Shown here: piece by piece, positions 34,801 through 42,853 of the stretch
How the letters are laid out: each line of letters starts with the position of its first letter
Numbering within the stretch: the stretch's first letter is position 1
Assembly: GCF_017315985.1 (NCBI RefSeq)
Contig: NZ_JAFLVR010000008.1
Location: 839 to 64,838, forward strand
DNA length: 64,000 bases
Direction of reading: 5' to 3'
DNA from: Candidatus Enterococcus murrayae
GTDB taxonomy: Bacteria > Bacillota > Bacilli > Lactobacillales > Enterococcaceae
Notes under the pieces: model-generated
What the model saw: the letters and a program-made list of their open reading frames with translations, nothing else
Told to the model about the DNA's origin: nothing
Databases searched by the model: none
Position numbers and translations under genes: made by a program

Positions 34801-35378
34801 CTGACTTGAAAAAAAACGTGAATTTGACTATAATACTGAACTTAGTTGAACCGAGAGATCCTTCTGTATCGGACCCAAGTGACAAAGAAAACGAGGGGAC
34901 AGGTGCACACGGTGAGCTTCGTTTAGACTATGTTCCATCGGCGTTCGATATCGGAACGAAAGAAGTTCAATGGAAAGACACAGAGTATCAAGCAAAAGGA
35001 ACATCCGATCAGTGGGTGCAGGTTGCGGATGAGCGGCCTGCAACGACGGGCTGGACATTAAAAGCAGCAGCCACATCCTTTGTTTCAGGCGCAGATCAGC
35101 TGAACGGTGCTACGCTGATACTGCCTAGCGGTGATATGTACAACAAAAAAACAGCAGCAGCTATGAATCCAAGCGGGTTGATTTCTAATGGTGAAGTTGC
35201 GTTGACCTCAACCCCCTCTTCTGTTTTCAAAGGCGATGGTGAGAACTCTAAGGATGAATCCACCTATGTTTGGAAGAAAAACCAAGTGAAATTGAAGGTT
35301 CCAAAAGGTCAAGGCAAAGCTGGGAAAACCTATCAATCAACGATTGCTTGGACAGTTGAAGCTGGAGTAACGAACTAA
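31785..35378 (+). CDS. Large WxL domain adhesin-like protein (cluster 2)
   Basis: The start is ATG 31785 after GAGGAGG; an upstream in-frame ATG at 31770 is inside the previous gene and precedes the signal peptide. The 1197-aa protein has a signal peptide, an N-terminal region with an acidic Glu/Ala stretch (about 145-200), and a beta-helix-like domain (about 220-650: DFRDITFYFNSSDWDVVFQN, repeated IELGENASF / IRLGKNAAF / LELAEGSMF). Then come two Ig-like segments and a C-terminal WxL domain (TTGWTLKAAAT, IAWTVEAG). It is a surface protein, probably an adhesin. Confidence 0.85.
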   Translation: MKHKISSLFFSLILVLNVLLPFGSAVAAESDPAVIDPQVQLLVDGGSNVSLDVKTEQLSLEIHYTPVELDQQERQKDRLQLELPKGISYSEEKNQHAKEAIIVDEQTKVLELDLQKLNSVNLMLDIDFDTLSNQTSIEGTHAVNDQVIGKTEALQIEKEVVTEADEAATEDTKEEAPSAVEEDKEVDAASEAEEEKPSEKRTTRAALDLGIPTTRTLPVAQLTDGQFDNVSYFDVGSRAEWDAALSVGVSATNAGNNNNKTEITYINLTDSFKMTDKTSGASTADIRTNRSDKKLVVNGNNQTIDFRDITFYFNSSDWDVVFQNVTVYNGNDWGVADMWNPGQKTIVTVHNYTQYGAQAFEGARGKLILSGDTSLESSPTESYISPIDGNDITIDKRYTGGSANVAVGEIYVKAGSNIMVDNGRLGANFVFYPKGNFYAEDGAGTKITLSNLKTPTKTGPWSTNDYAPGSISLVSNLASSTNTWPSNYRPASLIGREDSIYFGDNTEVEIHNGAPRRDHATVLQVERAGGTIELGENASFTGMVDETTAPSGEDETPIYFSSSGSIRLGKNAAFDLKIGETNDPSKAVGDAISFVGGANLELAEGSMFKLQSASGNADGLLKMTTAGSAINIADQATFDIGFTRPSNDPLFSLNGTLSIPATNGYVHRIRLWDNGEFDEATPSNSFHPLDNTKITYSRTTLGSKTTSLAVGFVDNGTVSEFNTKYTSNAQRLIVDPVVFDVKTIDDLTNEAKTEYRVVGTAEPPGGKVEVSGGPLDFLPADQRQVVVQADGSYEWKGNLSRPFYWGETIKASYVGHPDKYFKTVVADVTKPTGKGRTIHVVEGDEIPPVKDFIANVEDTNALETDKDKFGYTYVGNGIASGGTAAITNGQDMQEYTEQVIVDDTRGNDSDPVDVKLVVHKADTIDTILANDLTVRWSDVSGFTVGSTNYADYLKRVMGAKAQTIIDGDLIDLEVEVDNSASIPNTAGGPYVVSFVVRATGVNKLPSDLKKNVNLTIILNLVEPRDPSVSDPSDKENEGTGAHGELRLDYVPSAFDIGTKEVQWKDTEYQAKGTSDQWVQVADERPATTGWTLKAAATSFVSGADQLNGATLILPSGDMYNKKTAAAMNPSGLISNGEVALTSTPSSVFKGDGENSKDESTYVWKKNQVKLKVPKGQGKAGKTYQSTIAWTVEAGVTN

Positions 35379-35400
35379 CCACTGATGAATAAAAGATCTG

Positions 35401-35430
35401 TCATCTAGAGCCGTTAGCGGTTCTAGATGA
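35401..35430 (+). terminator. Hairpin after WxL cluster 2
   Basis: A 13-bp stem (TCATCTAGAGCCG / CGGTTCTAGATGA) with a TTAG loop; no T-run, so it may act as a processing or partial stop site. Confidence 0.6.
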
Positions 35431-35584
35431 CTACATAGAAAACTGAATACGAGTTATTTAGAAAGTGAAGAGGGGCTTACCGCTCAGCTACTGTACGGAA
35501 TGAATCACAGTAGCGAAACGTGACGTATTCCCGCATTCTGTTCATTTGCTGTGTAAGTATAAAATAAACAAGGGGCGAACCTAA

Positions 35585-36292
35585 GTGAAAAAAATTCTAT
35601 TCTTAACCAAAAATATTCTTGTCGATCAGAAATTTCAAAATGAGCTGCAGCAATTAAACTTTGAAGTCTTCTGTTCAAGCCTCTTATTAGAGAAGTTGTT
35701 AGATAATACCTCCTCATTTGATAATCTTGGTATCAGCACCTGCTATGAAATCATTCTTTTGAGCGATACGATTTCAGATAAGGAAGCGATGTTTCTTTTA
35801 AAGAACCTTCAGCAGTATTCTTTACCAGTAGTAAGGAAGGACAATCTTAGTCCGACAAAGAAGATAATGGAGGAATGGTCAGCCTATGGCTTGAAGGGTT
35901 GGATACATGCAGAAACAACCAAAAGCGAAGTTCGAGAGCTGCTTAGCAATTTAGATTATATAGAAGAGAACAGACAAAAAAATTACCAAAGCAGACTATT
36001 GAGTGTTCACGATGGGCCAAGCTTTTCCAGATTGGAACGCTTGTTGATCGATATCTTGTGCCAGAGTCCCAAGCAGACGGTCTCAAGAAATGAACTATGC
36101 CACAAATTGTGGGAAAGCGATGCAACGAACTCCAATTTATCCCATTTGTCCTTTTTAGTTAGTAAGCTAAAGAAGAAGCTTGAACTAATTGGCTTTGACA
36201 AAGAGTGTATTGGCACTATATGGGGTAAAGGGTACCAAGTCACGCAAGAGGTCTCAGATTGGTGGGGAGCCAAAGTAGAGTTGAAAGTATGA
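35585..36292 (+). CDS. Non-canonical OmpR-type winged-helix regulator (paralogue 4 of 5)
   Basis: GTG 35585 after AAGGGG. The 235-aa protein begins ILFLTKNILVDQK and has EIILLSDTISDKEA at the phospho-acceptor position (Ser then Asp). The winged helix is intact (FSRLERLLIDILCQ, SRNELCHKLW, LSFLVSKLKKKL, IWGKGYQVT). It follows WxL cluster 2 directly, mirroring paralogues 2-3 after cluster 1. A strong terminator follows. Confidence 0.8.
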   Translation: MKKILFLTKNILVDQKFQNELQQLNFEVFCSSLLLEKLLDNTSSFDNLGISTCYEIILLSDTISDKEAMFLLKNLQQYSLPVVRKDNLSPTKKIMEEWSAYGLKGWIHAETTKSEVRELLSNLDYIEENRQKNYQSRLLSVHDGPSFSRLERLLIDILCQSPKQTVSRNELCHKLWESDATNSNLSHLSFLVSKLKKKLELIGFDKECIGTIWGKGYQVTQEVSDWWGAKVELKV

Positions 36293-36385
36293 CCGTCATC
36301 AGAAAACATTTGCACGGAGCTTGGCCAAATCAAATGACTAAGCTCCATACAAATGTGAACAAGAGGAAAAAAATAGGAAATGAAG

Positions 36386-36425
36386 AGGAACCAACCTGAT
36401 TTTTGTCGGGTTGGTTCCTTTTTTT
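36386..36425 (+). terminator. Terminator after paralogue 4
   Basis: Stem AGGAACCAACC / GGTTGGTTCCT with an extended loop and TTTTTTTCT tail. Confidence 0.9.
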
Positions 36426-36578
36426 CTCGTAATGTAAAAGCAGAATGTTGTCAGAGAAGTTGATTAAGAAAAAATTCAATTCTTTTTTGATTATCGTGCT
36501 AAAAGATCGAAAATATAAAAATAAGAATATTTTTATACGATCGTTATATTCTAAAGTGATTTTTAACTAGAAATAATC

Positions 36579-36607
36579 TTGACAAAACTATTGTTTACTA
36601 GTATATA
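36579..36607 (+). promoter_or_regulatory. Near-consensus sigma-A promoter, about 200-nt leader to paralogue 5
   Basis: TTGACA, a 17-bp spacer, TATATA. The transcript would start near 36614 and carry at least two of the three hairpins before the start codon at 36823. Confidence 0.75.
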
Positions 36608-36611
36608 TAAA

Positions 36612-36706
36612 TAAACTAGTGAGCGCTAGTTTATATATTAGTTAACTTTTGGTTTAAATATAAACCAAAAATAAAATGTATGAAAAAGCACAAATGACAC
36701 TTGTGC
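36612..36706 (+). promoter_or_regulatory. Three consecutive inverted repeats in the leader of paralogue 5
   Basis: TAAACTAG / CTAGTTTA (36612-36633), TTTTGGTTTA / TAAACCAAAA (36647-36670), and GCACAA / TTGTGC (36688-36706). The last is preceded by A-rich and followed by GGTGTTTTATTT, so it could act as an attenuator. Confidence 0.5.
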
Positions 36707-36822
36707 GGTGTTTTATTTCAATAGGGACTTTTGAACGGTGTAAGCGAACGGCTTCTTATACCCAAGTGTTTGTCTGAAATAAGAACATCTAAAAAAGGAA
36801 AAATTAAGGGAGGAATCAAGCA

Positions 36823-37572
36823 ATGACAAAAGTGTTGCTGCTAAGCAAAAATCATATGATTGAATCTAATCTTCAGAATATTTTGCAACGTGTAAATGCC
36901 GAGTTCTATTGTTCTTCAAGTCTATTTTATCAAGCAAAGGAACAGGCTCAGGTCATACAGTATTTTTCACTGGTAATTGTTTGCGACACGATTTCCAACG
37001 TTGAGCTGACCCAGTATATCAAAGGAATAAAGAGCTGTGGCATCCCGATTTTTAGAATGGGAAACAAAAAACAAATTAACGCAACAGAGTTTTCATGGCT
37101 GGACGATGATATCGACTATTGGATCGAGCCTGGCGACAGCGATTCAGAGATTATCGATAAAATTGCCAGAGCAAGTTTTTACAAGCCGCAACCAGGACGG
37201 CCTTCGAAGGAAGAGGGGTTCACGGGTCAGAATTATTCAAACTTTATTAATCGCTTATCTAAAAGAGAGCTGCAGCTGTTGGTATATCTCTATGAAGCAA
37301 ACGGCGAAACCATCTCGAGAGAACTGCTTTGTCAAAAAATGTGGAAAACAGAGATGTCTCATGCTGGTTTTTCCAACCTGTCTGCTATCGCGAAACGTCT
37401 GAAGCTGAAAATGCTGGCCGCGGGTATTGATACTGAAGGGATGGGCTCTAGTTGGGGACAAGGGTACTTCCTCCAAGCACCATTTCTTTCCTTTCTAAAA
37501 AACAATGATTTTGATAAACATTTTTCTGCTATTTCAACGCATGTTGAAGCACCTCATGAGGAAACAACGTAA
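36823..37572 (+). CDS. Non-canonical OmpR-type winged-helix regulator (paralogue 5 of 5)
   Basis: The 249-aa protein begins VLLLSKNHMIESN and has SLVIVCDTISNVE at the acceptor position (Cys then Asp). The winged helix reads LSKRELQLLVYLYE, SRELLCQKMW, LSAIAKRLKLKM, SWGQGYFLQ. It has its own near-consensus promoter and long leader and precedes the LPxTG/MucBP gene by 30 bases, so it probably shares its transcript. GGGAGG precedes ATG 36823. Confidence 0.8.
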   Translation: MTKVLLLSKNHMIESNLQNILQRVNAEFYCSSSLFYQAKEQAQVIQYFSLVIVCDTISNVELTQYIKGIKSCGIPIFRMGNKKQINATEFSWLDDDIDYWIEPGDSDSEIIDKIARASFYKPQPGRPSKEEGFTGQNYSNFINRLSKRELQLLVYLYEANGETISRELLCQKMWKTEMSHAGFSNLSAIAKRLKLKMLAAGIDTEGMGSSWGQGYFLQAPFLSFLKNNDFDKHFSAISTHVEAPHEETT

Positions 37573-37602
37573 ACAAAAATACGATACTCAAGGAGAGAAT
37601 AC

Positions 37603-39618
37603 ATGAAAAAGTTAGGTATGAAGTTGGTAGTGCTATTATTTTGCTGTAATGTTGCAGTGGGCGGATGGGGGCCGATTCTAAGCGTATCCGCTGTCGAGAG
37701 CAATAGCAGAGCGAGTGAATCGGTCGAAACATGGATGCCGGATCCCAATCTAAGAAAAGCCGTTGCTTATTATTTGGGTCAGATCGATCCCAATGATATA
37801 ACCAAAGAAGCAATAGCTGATCTGGATATGCTGACCTTTGATCAATATACCTTAGATATACCTGAAGGTACGGTCGTTGATTTTACAGGTCTTGAGTATG
37901 CCGGGGAGCTGTTGGCCTTGGATAGTACGTATATCATTGCTGAAAATGTGCCCACTATTAAGGTGGCCGAAGATTCCTTTGTCTATGTGATGCCGAATGT
38001 GCTAAAAAAGCTGGAAAACTCCGGTAATGTTGCGCAGCTTCAAATTGGCACCAGGTATGGAGAAGGTGTTCCAGCAAGTGAACTTGTCGGATTAGGTGAA
38101 TACATTCATCGATTGAATCCAACGAATTATCTGCGTATTTTTTCAAAAGACATGGCTGATTTTTCAGCGATTGGTATTCAGTCGGAGGCCCTGACCGAGA
38201 TTTGGAGTGCCGAATTTGTGACGCAATCACAATTACAGCTGCCAGAATTAAGGGTGGAGCAAGGTCATACTGGTGAGGTTCAATACAAGCAGGAGACCCT
38301 CAAGGATTTCATGGGGAATTCCCTACTTTCAGCTGCAACGCATTCAGCACCAGGGATGGTCTGGTTTTTGAATGAGAATAAGGAAGAGATTGAGTATCCT
38401 TCTGTTGATTACACAGAGGAGGGGATGGTTTTTGAGGCTATTCCAGAAGAGGCTGCTTATGTTTTGGTTGAATTCATGCAGCTTCCTACTGCTTTATCCA
38501 ACAGCATCAATACAAGGGCTTTAACCTATGCGACCTATACGCTAAGGGCATTAGTCCCAATAACAAGGTTCCAACCGGCAGCCGATGTGACAGTAAGGTA
38601 TCATGACGAGGCTGGCGAGCAGATTGCTGATGAAGAGATATTAACGGGAAATATCGGAGAAGAATATATCTCTGAACAAAAGGTAATTGGCGGTTACACC
38701 TTTAAAGAGGTTCAAGGAAATCCCACGGGTCCATTCACAGCTCAGCCTCAAACAGTCACTTACGTATATACGAAGAATCCAGTACAAGCAGGAGATGTGA
38801 CTGTAAAATACCAAGACACAGAAGGCAATCCGATTGCAGATGAAGAAATATTGACGGGAACTATCGGAGAAGAATATGTCTCTGAACAAAAGGTAATTGA
38901 TGGTTATACCTTTAAAGAGGTTCAAGGAAACGCCACCGGCCCATTTACAGCTCAGCCCCAAACAGTCACCTATGTATATACGAAAAACACAGCTGAAGAA
39001 TCAAGCGTGACTGTAAATTATCAGGATGAAGCTGGTAAGCCGATTGCTGACACAGTTACACTGTCAGGAAAAATAGGAGAAAAATATACCTCTGAACAAA
39101 AGAAAATTGCTGGCTATACATTTAAAGAAGTGCGGGGGAATGCAGCAGGAACATTTACCCCACAGGCGCAGACGGTTACTTATGTATACAGCCGATCAGC
39201 AGAAAAAGCCGCAACAGTGACAGCTAAATATCAAGATGAAGACGGTAAACGTATTTCTGATGATGTTGTGTTGACCGGAAATGCTGGAGAAGATTATAAA
39301 ACGGAACAAAAAGAAATCGCTGGCTTCACCTTTAAAGAGGTGAAAGGAAATGCCGCTGGGAAATTCACAGACCAAGCACAGGAAGTCATTTATATCTATA
39401 AAAAGACATCTGCTGCCACAGGTGGTGTGACGAACACTGGAGGCAACAGCGGCACAACAGTTGTCCATTCAATCAATACGATCCATGGCGGGTATGGTAA
39501 AAACCTTCCCAATACGGGTGCAGATACAACGCTCTCTCATGCGATGACCTTAGCTGGCGTCACTTTGATGTTCAGTTTAGGCACCTGTCTGTTTGTTCTA
39601 AAAAGAAGAAAAAGATAG
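37603..39618 (+). CDS. LPxTG-anchored surface protein with four MucBP-type repeats
   Basis: The 671-aa protein has a signal peptide and a unique N-terminal domain (about 45-325), including a leucine-rich-repeat-like start (WMPDPNLRKAVAYYLG). Four 70-aa MucBP-type repeats follow (about 327-602; each with VTVxYxDExG and PQTVTYVYTK), then a linker and the sorting signal LPNTGADTTLS with hydrophobic helix and KRRKR tail. It is covalently wall-anchored by sortase and probably binds mucin or another host glycan. AAGGAGAG precedes ATG 37603. It ends at a bidirectional terminator. Confidence 0.9.
   Translation: MKKLGMKLVVLLFCCNVAVGGWGPILSVSAVESNSRASESVETWMPDPNLRKAVAYYLGQIDPNDITKEAIADLDMLTFDQYTLDIPEGTVVDFTGLEYAGELLALDSTYIIAENVPTIKVAEDSFVYVMPNVLKKLENSGNVAQLQIGTRYGEGVPASELVGLGEYIHRLNPTNYLRIFSKDMADFSAIGIQSEALTEIWSAEFVTQSQLQLPELRVEQGHTGEVQYKQETLKDFMGNSLLSAATHSAPGMVWFLNENKEEIEYPSVDYTEEGMVFEAIPEEAAYVLVEFMQLPTALSNSINTRALTYATYTLRALVPITRFQPAADVTVRYHDEAGEQIADEEILTGNIGEEYISEQKVIGGYTFKEVQGNPTGPFTAQPQTVTYVYTKNPVQAGDVTVKYQDTEGNPIADEEILTGTIGEEYVSEQKVIDGYTFKEVQGNATGPFTAQPQTVTYVYTKNTAEESSVTVNYQDEAGKPIADTVTLSGKIGEKYTSEQKKIAGYTFKEVRGNAAGTFTPQAQTVTYVYSRSAEKAATVTAKYQDEDGKRISDDVVLTGNAGEDYKTEQKEIAGFTFKEVKGNAAGKFTDQAQEVIYIYKKTSAATGGVTNTGGNSGTTVVHSINTIHGGYGKNLPNTGADTTLSHAMTLAGVTLMFSLGTCLFVLKRRKR
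38581..39408 (+). repeat. Four tandem 210-nt repeats inside the MucBP protein gene
   Basis: Units start at 38581, 38791, 39001 and 39211. Units 1 and 2 are nearly identical over long stretches (for example TCTGAACAAAAGGTAATTG and ACCTTTAAAGAGGTTCAAGG). Units 3 and 4 are more diverged. Such repeats can change number by recombination. Confidence 0.9.
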
Positions 39619-39620
39619 CA

Positions 39621-39666
39621 AAAACAGAAGAAGTCTCGACAAAACTGTCGGTGCTTCTTCTGTTTT
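39621..39666. terminator. Bidirectional terminator between the LPxTG and TetR genes
   Basis: Perfect 13-bp outer stem AAAACAGAAGAAG / CTTCTTCTGTTTT with an inner CGACA / TGTCG extension. Confidence 0.85.
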
Positions 39667-39669
39667 GCT

Positions 39670-40293
39670 TTACTTAGAATCAGCGCGATAAATCTGATCA
39701 AATTGTTTGATGTGATGTTCTAAATAGACAATGTTTTCTTCCTCTAAATCAGGCCGAATATCGCTGCGCCGAATGAGAGAATTAAGCGGAGCATAGAAAT
39801 GCATCGCAGTAGTATAAGGATCCGCTTTGATGAAGGTTCCTCGCTGAATTAAATCAGTAAATAAGGCAGTCAGGTATTTCATTGGAGAATCGAAGAACAA
39901 TTCATTATACAAATCCCCAACATGCTGATGCATATGCTGTTCAGTGATCAGCAATTTTCGGAATTTAGAGGCTGTTTCATTTCTCAAATAAAACTTAAAG
40001 GCATCCACATACATTTTGGTCAAGTCCTCTACAGAGCTGTTTGTGTAGATGTCTCCCGCATCACCAGCTAAGGGTAAAGCGAAGGTGTTGTTTGCTTCTT
40101 TTAAAATGTCACACACCTCAAATAAGATAGTATCAAAGATTTCTTGCTTGCTCTTGTAATGGTTATACAGCGAACTATCTTTGATTCCTACTGCATGCGC
40201 GATTTCCTTCACCGATACGCCATCAAACCCATGTTCAGAAAAGAGTGTTAAGGCCTCTTGCCATATCCGTTCCTTGGTATTCTTTATAATCAT
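39670..40293 (-). CDS. TetR/AcrR-family transcriptional regulator
   Basis: The 207-aa protein has an N-terminal TetR HTH (RIWQEALTLFSEHGFDGVSV, IAHAVGIKDSSLYNHYKSKQEIF), then a helical ligand domain. Target genes are unknown. It is upstream of a leftward dioxygenase gene, separated by a terminator, so they are not cotranscribed. AGGAGG precedes the ATG. Confidence 0.9.
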   Translation of the reverse strand: MIIKNTKERIWQEALTLFSEHGFDGVSVKEIAHAVGIKDSSLYNHYKSKQEIFDTILFEVCDILKEANNTFALPLAGDAGDIYTNSSVEDLTKMYVDAFKFYLRNETASKFRKLLITEQHMHQHVGDLYNELFFDSPMKYLTALFTDLIQRGTFIKADPYTTAMHFYAPLNSLIRRSDIRPDLEEENIVYLEHHIKQFDQIYRADSK

Positions 40294-40541
40294 TGCCTCC
40301 TTTGATCGTTTTGTAGAAAAAATATTTATTATAAAAAAATTAGTTCGGTAGTTTTTTTCAACAACAATTCAGTATTTGACGCTTTATATACAAACTATTA
40401 AACACATTTAATATCATATATACTAATATTTTTTTGCGTTGTCAATGGTCGGTGGATCGGGATTCAAATGTTTTATTTGATTGGGGATAATATTTATAAC
40501 GTTGGTTATTTATTTGAGCGATACACTAGTAAGACATCAAA

Positions 40542-40581
40542 AAAGCATGGAACGACCGAAAATTGCGTCGTTCCATGCTTT
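40542..40581 (-). terminator. Terminator of the ring-cleaving dioxygenase gene
   Basis: Perfect 15-bp stem AAAGCATGGAACGAC / GTCGTTCCATGCTTT; on the minus strand followed by TTTTGATG. Confidence 0.9.
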
Positions 40582-40589
40582 ATTTGCTG

Positions 40590-41477
40590 TTAACTATCTG
40601 GATAGAGTGCAGCCTCGATCTCTGTACGTTGCTCCGCTAAAAATGGCGGCAGTACAAAGCCTTTCCCTAAGCTGTCTAATGGCTCATCGATCGTAAAACC
40701 AGGGGAAAGAGTAGCGAACTCTATCCGATTTCCGCCTGGTTCACGAATATAAAGACTCTTGAAGTACCCACGAGAGACCATTTTTTCGATTTGCCAGCCT
40801 TGTTTCTCCGCTCTATGATAAAGCTCATTTAACTCCGTCTCATTCGCGACTGCAAAAGCGATATGATCGGCACTGCCGCGCCCCATTCGCGATGGCTCAT
40901 CAGATTCGGTAGGCAAAATCTCGAAAAAGTCGGTCCCATTCAGATGGATACGCTGATCAACTGTCTTCCATCCAAGAAAGGTCTCAAAAAAAGTACTCGT
41001 TAATTTAGGCTCCCGAACGTGGATCTGACTAGAATTCAGCCCTAAGATCTGCTTCTCAGCGGGAATCTCATTGGCAACTTGGTAGGACAGTGCTAATGGC
41101 GGCTGATCCGTTTCCGTCAAAAGGATATCTACTTGATCCGCATCGAAAAAGCGCAATTGCCGATCCATTGAGGTGAAGGGTACTTGATAATGCTTCAGGC
41201 GTTCTTTCCAATAGGACAAACTATTGCGAGGCAGCTTCAGACCAATTGTTGAAATAAAATGTTGCTTCTCATAGCGATGCCCCAAGTGCGGCACGATAAA
41301 AAACGTAACGACACTGCCGGGAGTGCCTTGATAATCTCCGTAATAGTAATGGAGCATCCGATGATTTTCTTGATTGACTGTATTTTTCACAAATCGCAAA
41401 CCTAGGATTTCCGTATAGAACCGGACATTTTCATGCCGATCCTTGGTCAATAATGAAATATGATGAAATGACGACAT
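40590..41477 (-). CDS. VOC-family ring-cleaving dioxygenase-like protein (MhqO type)
   Basis: The 295-aa protein has two VOC/glyoxalase modules: SFHHISLLTKDRHENVRFYTEILGL at the start, then SSQIHVREPKLTSTFFETFLG and a C-terminal EPGGNRIEF motif. Metal ligands are plausibly His5 or 6, the mid-protein His and Glu in GGNRIEF. It resembles MhqO-type extradiol dioxygenases, which open hydroquinone or catechol rings. It is divergent from the second VOC gene at 41706, with 228 bp between. Substrate unknown. Confidence 0.85.
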   Translation of the reverse strand: MSSFHHISLLTKDRHENVRFYTEILGLRFVKNTVNQENHRMLHYYYGDYQGTPGSVVTFFIVPHLGHRYEKQHFISTIGLKLPRNSLSYWKERLKHYQVPFTSMDRQLRFFDADQVDILLTETDQPPLALSYQVANEIPAEKQILGLNSSQIHVREPKLTSTFFETFLGWKTVDQRIHLNGTDFFEILPTESDEPSRMGRGSADHIAFAVANETELNELYHRAEKQGWQIEKMVSRGYFKSLYIREPGGNRIEFATLSPGFTIDEPLDSLGKGFVLPPFLAEQRTEIEAALYPDS

Positions 41478-41705
41478 AAAGCCACCTTCTTTTACTTACT
41501 TTTTATTAGTATAGGTGAAGTATGATCGTTAGACAAGCCAAGCGACTTCTATTTCCAAAAGCATAAGTGACTCTTGGCTAAAGGAAATCAGAATAATGAA
41601 AACGCTGAGCATGGAATTTTACTTACAAATAGTAAGGTGTTAATGTGAACTCAAGGAAGCAATAAAAATTATTCGATTGATATCGTTTATTCAGGAGGAG
41701 TTACC

Positions 41706-42566
41706 ATGACAGTTATTATTCCAACTTTTCAATTAAGCGCTGCTACGCACATTGGCAACGTGGCTTTGAAAGTAGCCAATTTAAAAAAAATGACTCGGTT
41801 TTATCAAGAAGTGATCGGGTTACAAGTAATAGATCAAAGCGCAGTCAAAAGCACCTTAGGAGTCGGAGAGACGGTATTACTAGAATTACATAAGGTACAG
41901 AATCCTCTACCAGTGACGCCTAAAACAGGGTTGTACCACGTAGCCTTTTTATTACCAAGTCGAAAGGATTTAGGAAATGCCCTGTTTCACTATTTAAATG
42001 TTAAGGCTCCTTTGATTGGTGCTAGCGATCACGGCTATAGTGAAGCCTTGTATCTAAATGATCCAGAAGGCAATGGTATCGAAGTCTATCATGACAAGCC
42101 TCAAAATGAGTGGGATATTCGTGAAGATGGCGAGATAGTTGGTGTGACTCTCGAAATGGATGCCGAAGGAGTGCTCGCTGCAGGTGATCGGACATGGACA
42201 GGATTTCCAATAGGATCAAGCGTTGGACACGTTCACTTGAAGGTAGCCGATCTACCACAAACGGAGAAATTTTTTACCGAAGTTTTAGGCCTGTCCTTGA
42301 AAAATAATTTTGGCAATCAAGCCAAATTCTTCGCTACCGGTGAGTATCACCATCATATCGGTTCCAATATCTGGTTAGGAAAAAACATTCCGGCGATGAC
42401 TGATAAGGATTTAGGATTAGATTATTTTAGTTTCTCTGTGCCAAATCAAGCAGAGTTGGATCGCTTAGAAAATCACTGGAAAAATCAGATAGAATATACC
42501 AAAGATGAAACCGGCAGCTTGTGGGTCGTTGATCCGAATGGGATTACGATGAAGTTTGAAAGGTAG
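41706..42566 (+). CDS. VOC-family dioxygenase-like protein (CatE type)
   Basis: CAGGAGGAG precedes ATG 41706. The 286-aa protein has two VOC modules (HIGNVALKVANLKKMTRFYQ, then GHVHLKVADLPQTEKFFTEVLG), with the NDPEGNGIEVYHD motif of the first module and the closing VVDPNGITMKF. It is similar to CatE/CatDE catechol-2,3-dioxygenases of bacilli. Together with the divergent MhqO-like gene it suggests detoxification of quinone or catechol compounds. Confidence 0.85.
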   Translation: MTVIIPTFQLSAATHIGNVALKVANLKKMTRFYQEVIGLQVIDQSAVKSTLGVGETVLLELHKVQNPLPVTPKTGLYHVAFLLPSRKDLGNALFHYLNVKAPLIGASDHGYSEALYLNDPEGNGIEVYHDKPQNEWDIREDGEIVGVTLEMDAEGVLAAGDRTWTGFPIGSSVGHVHLKVADLPQTEKFFTEVLGLSLKNNFGNQAKFFATGEYHHHIGSNIWLGKNIPAMTDKDLGLDYFSFSVPNQAELDRLENHWKNQIEYTKDETGSLWVVDPNGITMKFER

Positions 42567-42648
42567 GCTTATCATCAGAAAATTTTGCTTGATTCGGGAT
42601 TCCTGCATTTAGGGACTTCGCCCAAATACTAAATAGACCCAACCAGCA

Positions 42649-42696
42649 CCTGCTCAGTCAGTGATTGACTGGCGCAATGACTAAGCCCACAAAAGG
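42649..42696 (-). pseudogene. Third Fst-like toxin remnant
   Basis: The minus-strand reading is PFVGLVIAPVNH, then a stop where the intact toxin has Trp, then LSR, matching APLFVGLIIALVNHWLSGR of 5875-5967. No ribosome site or TTG start remains. It lies in the gap after the CatE-like gene, alone, about 37 kb from the other two copies. Confidence 0.6.
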
Positions 42697-42853
42697 AAAA
42701 GTATACATTTTTTTTGAATAGGGTGAAAGTTTAAAATCATTCAATTTTACTACATGAAGTTAAGGATCAGATTTGTGTATAATTGCTTTATAGATTCTAA
42801 TTCTATGGTTTGATCAAAGATTTTCGTAAAATATTTGAAGGTAGGTGTGTATC

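Larger units (their letters stand above)
36293..36822. other. 530-bp regulatory region with a near-consensus promoter and a structured leader
   Basis: The terminator at 36386-36425 is followed by AT-rich DNA, a near-perfect promoter (36579-36607), then hairpins at 36612-36633, 36647-36670 and 36688-36706, all ahead of the regulator start at 36823. No ORF with a ribosome site was seen. Confidence 0.65.

Noticed and set aside
38581-39408. CRISPR-like direct repeats
   Set aside because: The 210-nt units are in-frame protein repeats without spacers; no cas genes.
40481-40696. 71-aa open frame opposite the ring-cleaving dioxygenase gene
   Set aside because: It crosses the terminator and lies on the opposite strand of a real gene; no ribosome site.
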